8,516 nucleotides of DNA from positions 1 to 8,516 of the forward strand of contig CABSNF010000078.1 in NCBI GenBank assembly GCA_902478995.1, given 5' to 3'. The notes beneath the pieces are model-generated. The model was not told the DNA's origin. It did not search any database and saw nothing but the letters and a program-made list of their open reading frames with translations. Source of the DNA: an uncultured Collinsella sp. Lineage in GTDB: Bacteria > Actinomycetota > Coriobacteriia > Coriobacteriales > Coriobacteriaceae. A program made the position numbers and the translations under genes. Shown piece after piece: positions 5,448 through 8,516 of this stretch (the first letter of the stretch is position 1; every line of letters begins with the position of its first letter).

Positions 5448-6353
5448 CTAATCTGCGAGGGCATCGCAAACGCCATCGAGCAGGCGTACGGCGAGTGTCT
5501 GCGCGTCGCTGGCCGTGAAGGTGCCGTTGTAGCGCGTCATGCCCGTGAGCTCAATGCGAATGCGAGCCGGCTTCTGCTGCGCGGCGACATTGGCGGTGCG
5601 GATGCGCTGGGCCAGGTTGTGGCACTCGGCGAGGGCAATCGTGGCGCGCGGAGCGGCGTCGGCGGGCAGCTCGTCGCTTGCGATCTCGAGCACCAGGTCA
5701 ACGTCGGTCGGGATCTCGGAGCCGCAAAGCATCATACCGCTGTTGTCGGTCGTCGCCGTGGCGATGTTCCACATACGCGATGCTACGCTGCGCGCGATAG
5801 GGTCCTCGCCAATAACGGCAATCTGGAAACGCTCGAGCACGTTGGTCGCGCGGGCAAAGCCGATGCGCGATTCGGCCTCGGTCACCGAAGGTTTACCCTC
5901 CCACACGTGGTGCAGGCGGTTGATGTAGGCGTAGGTATCCTGGAAAGCCATACCGTCGGCAAACAGACCGACGTTTTCCTGGAACTGCTGAAGGGCCGCC
6001 TCGGTGTGAGGGCCAAAGTAGCCATCGTCCTCGCCGCAGGCAAAACCCAAAACGTTGAGCGCCTTCTGCAGGGCCTGCACGTCGGCGCCATGGAAATTGG
6101 GCATACGCAGGTAGAGGGTGCGGTCGCCCAGCTTATACGAGGCGTCGACCAGGGCGCTCCAGCAGGGGATATCGACGGCACAGCCAGCGGCAAGGCCGCT
6201 ATCGAGCCTAAAGGTGCCAACAGCCTGTTCGGTGGTGGTGCCAAAGCGCTTGTCGGCAACCTCGGTGTCATCGATTGTATAGCCGAGCTGCAGAAGGCGG
6301 GACTGGACGTCCTCGACGGCTGCTCCCTGCATGCCCGTTGTAATAGGTTCCAT
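5448..6353 (-). CDS. CwlM-like peptidoglycan-binding protein with degenerate amidase-like domain
   Basis: This 301-residue protein has no signal peptide or membrane segment. Two peptidoglycan-binding type 1 repeats cover about 6-68 and 88-145, the second with GYFGPHTEAALQQFQ at 111-125. The linker ALVDASYKLGDRTLYLRMPN (67-86) closely resembles the same stretch in mycobacterial CwlM as I recall it, which has ASYRLGARTLY. In mycobacteria, CwlM phosphorylated by PknB stimulates MurA, the first committed enzyme of peptidoglycan synthesis, in the cytoplasm. The C-terminal 135 residues fit a shortened amidase_3 fold, but the zinc-binding His and Glu motifs are not visible, so no hydrolase activity is expected. 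The start is supported by GAAAGGGG, 7 nt before ATG. A regulatory or scaffolding role is inferred. Confidence 0.8.
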   Translation of the reverse strand: MEPITTGMQGAAVEDVQSRLLQLGYTIDDTEVADKRFGTTTEQAVGTFRLDSGLAAGCAVDIPCWSALVDASYKLGDRTLYLRMPNFHGADVQALQKALNVLGFACGEDDGYFGPHTEAALQQFQENVGLFADGMAFQDTYAYINRLHHVWEGKPSVTEAESRIGFARATNVLERFQIAVIGEDPIARSVASRMWNIATATTDNSGMMLCGSEIPTDVDLVLEIASDELPADAAPRATIALAECHNLAQRIRTANVAAQQKPARIRIELTGMTRYNGTFTASDAQTLAVRLLDGVCDALAD

Positions 6354-6420
6354 GAACGAACCCCTTTCGGCGTACCATTCGTACTATTTGAGCGTGTGTC
6401 GGATAGACAACGCAAAGGGA

Positions 6421-6449
6421 TGCATAAACATGCACTCAACAGTGTAGCA
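6421..6449 (-). promoter_or_regulatory. Possible promoter and small palindrome before the CwlM-like gene
   Basis: On the minus strand an extended -10 TGCTACACT (plus positions 6441-6449) would start transcription near 6434, giving a leader of about 80 nt. No good -35 is seen. TGCAT-AAAC-ATGCA (6421-6434) overlaps the predicted start and resembles TGCAT-TG-ATGCA before the polyprenyl synthase gene. Confidence 0.3.
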
Positions 6450-6491
6450 AGTTGTACCCAAATACGCTGCTGACAGGTTTTATAACCCCCG

Positions 6492-7517
6492 CTAGTTAAG
6501 GCGCTCCACAAAGAAATCTGCCATGGAGAGGAACAGTTCGCGTGCATGCGGGTCGAGCGAAACGTCCTCGATGGCGGCCTTGGCCTTAGCGGTCAGGTCC
6601 AGCGCGTAGGCGTGGGCGTAATCGATAGAGCCAGTCTCCTGGAAGATCTCCACGGCGCGCGCGAGCTGCGCGGGGTCCTCGGTGCCCGAGGAGAGGATCG
6701 CTTCAATCTCGTCGTGATAGCGCTCATCAGACAGGGCGTGCACGGCAACGAGCGTGCGCTTACCCTCGGTGATGTCGGTGCGGAAGTCCTTGTTGGCAGC
6801 CTCCTTGGTGCCAACAAGGTTGAGCAGGTCGTCTTGAATTTGAAAGGCAAGGCCGGTGTGCAGGCCAAAGGCGCGCAGTGCCTCAATTTGCTCCTCGCTG
6901 CCGCCGCCGATAATGGCTCCGGCGGCAAGCGGCGTGGCTCCGCTGTAAAACGCGGTCTTGTGCGTCGCCATGTCCAGGTAGTCATCAACCGAGATATCAA
7001 AGCGCCCGTCACGGACCCAGCCCAAGTCGAGCGCCTGACCCTCGATAGTGCGGACGATCATCTCGGTGAGCTCGTGGAGTACGCGCAACTTTACGTCTGC
7101 CTCAAGCGTGGGGTCGTCGAGAACCGTCTTGGTGACCATGGTAAGTGCCAGGTCGCCGCAGTTGATAGCAAGCCCCGTGCCCTCGGTGAGGTGCATGCAG
7201 GGCTTGCCACGGCGCAGCTGGCCGTTATCGGCGATGTCATCATGGATAAGCGCACCCGACTGGAAATGCTCGATAGCTGCCGCGGCGCTGCGGGCGCTCT
7301 CAAAGCTACCGCCCACTGCGGTTGCGGCGAGCATGCAGATAAGCGGACGGTGGCGCTTGCCGGCGTTGGCCGTAAAAGTCGAGAGCGGCGCGTACAGGTA
7401 GCGCTCGATATCGGCAGAGGTCGCCTGTCCGTCAAAGAACGTGGCCAGATAGTCGTTAATCTGGTCAAAGTGTTGGGCTAAAAAGCTGGTAAACGGACTG
7501 GACACGGGTTCTCGCAT
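6492..7517 (-). CDS. Polyprenyl diphosphate synthase
   Basis: This trans-prenyltransferase condenses isopentenyl diphosphate onto an allylic diphosphate to make isoprenoid chains for carriers or quinones. From the ATG at 7517 it has 341 residues. Family motifs are GKRHRP (53-58), the first Asp-rich motif DDIAD (93-97), RRGKP (102-106), GQALDLG (160-166), KT (187-188) and a second Asp-rich motif DDLLN (229-233) followed by NKDFRTDITEGKRTL. The second motif ends in Asn rather than Asp, as in many GGPP synthases. Small residues (Gly88, Ala89) before the first motif suggest a product longer than farnesyl. The start is uncertain. An in-frame ATG at 7556 would add 13 residues, but it lies inside a long palindrome and lacks a ribosome site; the ATG at 7517 has only weak AGAAAG beside it. 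The CwlM-like gene follows 138 nt downstream. Confidence 0.88.
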   Translation of the reverse strand: MREPVSSPFTSFLAQHFDQINDYLATFFDGQATSADIERYLYAPLSTFTANAGKRHRPLICMLAATAVGGSFESARSAAAAIEHFQSGALIHDDIADNGQLRRGKPCMHLTEGTGLAINCGDLALTMVTKTVLDDPTLEADVKLRVLHELTEMIVRTIEGQALDLGWVRDGRFDISVDDYLDMATHKTAFYSGATPLAAGAIIGGGSEEQIEALRAFGLHTGLAFQIQDDLLNLVGTKEAANKDFRTDITEGKRTLVAVHALSDERYHDEIEAILSSGTEDPAQLARAVEIFQETGSIDYAHAYALDLTAKAKAAIEDVSLDPHARELFLSMADFFVERLN

Positions 7518-7528
7518 TCTTTCTGAGG

Positions 7529-7561
7529 TTGCATTGATGCAATATGCAGACAACATATTGC
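7529..7561. promoter_or_regulatory. Overlapping palindromes at the start of the polyprenyl synthase gene
   Basis: GCAATATG (7539-7546) and CATATTGC (7554-7561) form a perfect 8-bp inverted repeat around 7 nt. It overlaps TTGCAT-TG-ATGCAA (7529-7542). On the minus strand the sequence also holds a -10-like CATATT (plus 7541-7546), so a bound regulator would cover the promoter. This is one reason for placing the gene start at 7517. The regulator is unknown. Confidence 0.5.
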
Positions 7562-7630
7562 CACATCAGGGCGTTTGGCGCGGCAGTTTTGGCGATTTAG
7601 GACAACGGGCGTGCGTTTGATGGAGTGTGC

Positions 7631-8500
7631 CTAAATCAGCCTAAAATGCTCGAGCGCCGCAACGACACCGTCGTGATCGACGGTGTCGGTCACGTAATCG
7701 GCCTTATCCTTGAGATAGTCTGGTGCGTTGCCCATGGCGATACCGACATCGACGGCGTTCATCAGCGAGATGTCATTGCTGGCGTCGCCAATGCCGTATA
7801 CGGTTCCGTGGTGGGGATCGAGGGCGTCGAGTACAGACTGGATGCCCCCGCGCTTCGTGCATTCGCGGGGCGAGATTTCGGTTACCTCGAGTTCGAGCTC
7901 GTTAAAGCACAGCAGCGGTTCAAGTGTCTTATCTTGAGCGATGTGGTTGGCGAGCGATGTAGACATCAAGATCTTGTAGACACTGTAATGTTGCAGCTGC
8001 GTGACTGCGTCGCCCAGGGTGCGCGCGTATCCGGGGGCATCGGGGGCATCGGCACTCATGCGCACGACGCCGTTGAGGCCCTCAAAGCGGATGACCTCGC
8101 CCGATTGCTCAAGATAGGGGGCAAGATGCTGCAGCATGCTGGGTGTCATCGACAGATCGCGAATTGCGTGTCCGTCGATCTCGGCGTAACCGCCCGCAAG
8201 ACAGACGATGCCGGTCCAGGGCAGCTCAAGAAGTTTGGGGTGGATGCAGCTGAGGGTGCGCCCTGTGCAGATGAAGGCCATGTTGCCGTTGGCGACAAAC
8301 TCGCGGATTGCCTGCGAAACCGCCTCGTTGGGATAGGGGGAGAGGTCCCGCTCGTCTTCGGGAAGGTCTTGGGCGAGCCTGGGGTCTTGCCAGGCGAGCG
8401 TTCCGTCGATATCGAAGAAGCAAATATCGCCGCGCTTATGGGCTGCGCTGGCGGCAGGGGAGGCCGAGGTGGTGGGCACAAATTCCGGCTCGAGGCCCAT
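7631..8500 (-). CDS. Cof-type HAD-IIB hydrolase (probable sugar-phosphate or flavin phosphatase), 5' end uncertain
   Basis: This haloacid dehalogenase-superfamily phosphatase has all four motifs: FFDIDGTL with nucleophile D30 and D32, ICTGR with T79, K216 in ECTKRGG, and GDASND with D239 and D243. The segment between motifs II and III is large enough for the C2b cap of Cof-type enzymes. These soluble phosphatases act on small phosphorylated metabolites; the substrate cannot be read from sequence. The ATG at 8500 gives 289 residues, but the 24 residues before the catalytic fold are Ala/Ser/Pro-rich, and the reading frame stays open to the window edge (HFDQI before the Met) with no clear ribosome site. 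The true start may lie outside the window. There is no terminator between its stop and the polyprenyl synthase gene, so joint transcription is possible. Confidence 0.85.
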   Translation of the reverse strand: MGLEPEFVPTTSASPAASAAHKRGDICFFDIDGTLAWQDPRLAQDLPEDERDLSPYPNEAVSQAIREFVANGNMAFICTGRTLSCIHPKLLELPWTGIVCLAGGYAEIDGHAIRDLSMTPSMLQHLAPYLEQSGEVIRFEGLNGVVRMSADAPDAPGYARTLGDAVTQLQHYSVYKILMSTSLANHIAQDKTLEPLLCFNELELEVTEISPRECTKRGGIQSVLDALDPHHGTVYGIGDASNDISLMNAVDVGIAMGNAPDYLKDKADYVTDTVDHDGVVAALEHFRLI

Positions 8501-8516
8501 GATCTGGTCAAAATGC

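Noticed and set aside
5310..6473. Plus-strand open frame across tRNA-Gln and the CwlM-like gene
   Set aside because: Its start reads through the tRNA complement (the common EGFEPPTAGTKNRSS artefact), and the rest is antisense to a gene with clear domains.

Overview
The window looks like chromosomal DNA of a high-GC, gut-associated actinobacterium, most likely Collinsella or a close relative in the Coriobacteriia. This rests on base composition, codon use and gene families only; no search was run. Two plus-strand genes fill the left half: a CstA-family transporter and an orphan protein with a JetD-type Toprim domain. A minus-strand cluster fills the right half: a HAD phosphatase, a polyprenyl diphosphate synthase, a CwlM-like peptidoglycan-binding protein and tRNA-Gln(UUG). 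The two halves converge on an intergenic region at about 5007-5334.

Region by region: 1-523 has no convincing gene. It holds a partial copy (E1) and a complete copy (E2) of a structured hairpin repeat, then an AT-rich stretch leading into a sigma70-type promoter (489-517) with an 18-bp palindrome between the -35 and -10. From 524 to 758 is a long cstA leader with a 9-bp inverted repeat, a 14-codon leader peptide rich in Ile and Val (MFTHQLNIISVVII), two mutually exclusive hairpins, a possible antiterminator and a strong intrinsic terminator just before the cstA ribosome binding site. This is the layout of a branched-chain amino-acid attenuator, here placed on a transporter gene. cstA (759-2648) ends at its own terminator. 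The JetD-like gene (2832-5006) follows with its own palindromic promoter region. Its stop codon is 4 nt from the third repeat copy (E3).

The minus-strand genes show no clear terminator between them. The first good one lies after the tRNA (5294-5325), so HAD hydrolase, polyprenyl synthase, CwlM-like protein and tRNA-Gln may share transcripts, although separate promoter-like and palindromic sites occur before the second and third genes. A polyprenyl carrier lipid or quinone tail enzyme beside a peptidoglycan-linked regulator suggests a loose cell-envelope theme.

The most unusual items are: (1) the repeat family, which keeps a 67-nt core with a compensating tip hairpin but gives each copy different, perfectly paired outer arms of 33-42 bp; (2) the Ile/Val leader-peptide attenuator on cstA; (3) the JetD-type nuclease domain without JetA, JetB or JetC, joined to an N-terminal helix-turn-helix-like region by about 300 charged, disordered residues; and (4) a CwlM-like protein whose amidase-like region appears to have lost its zinc ligands.
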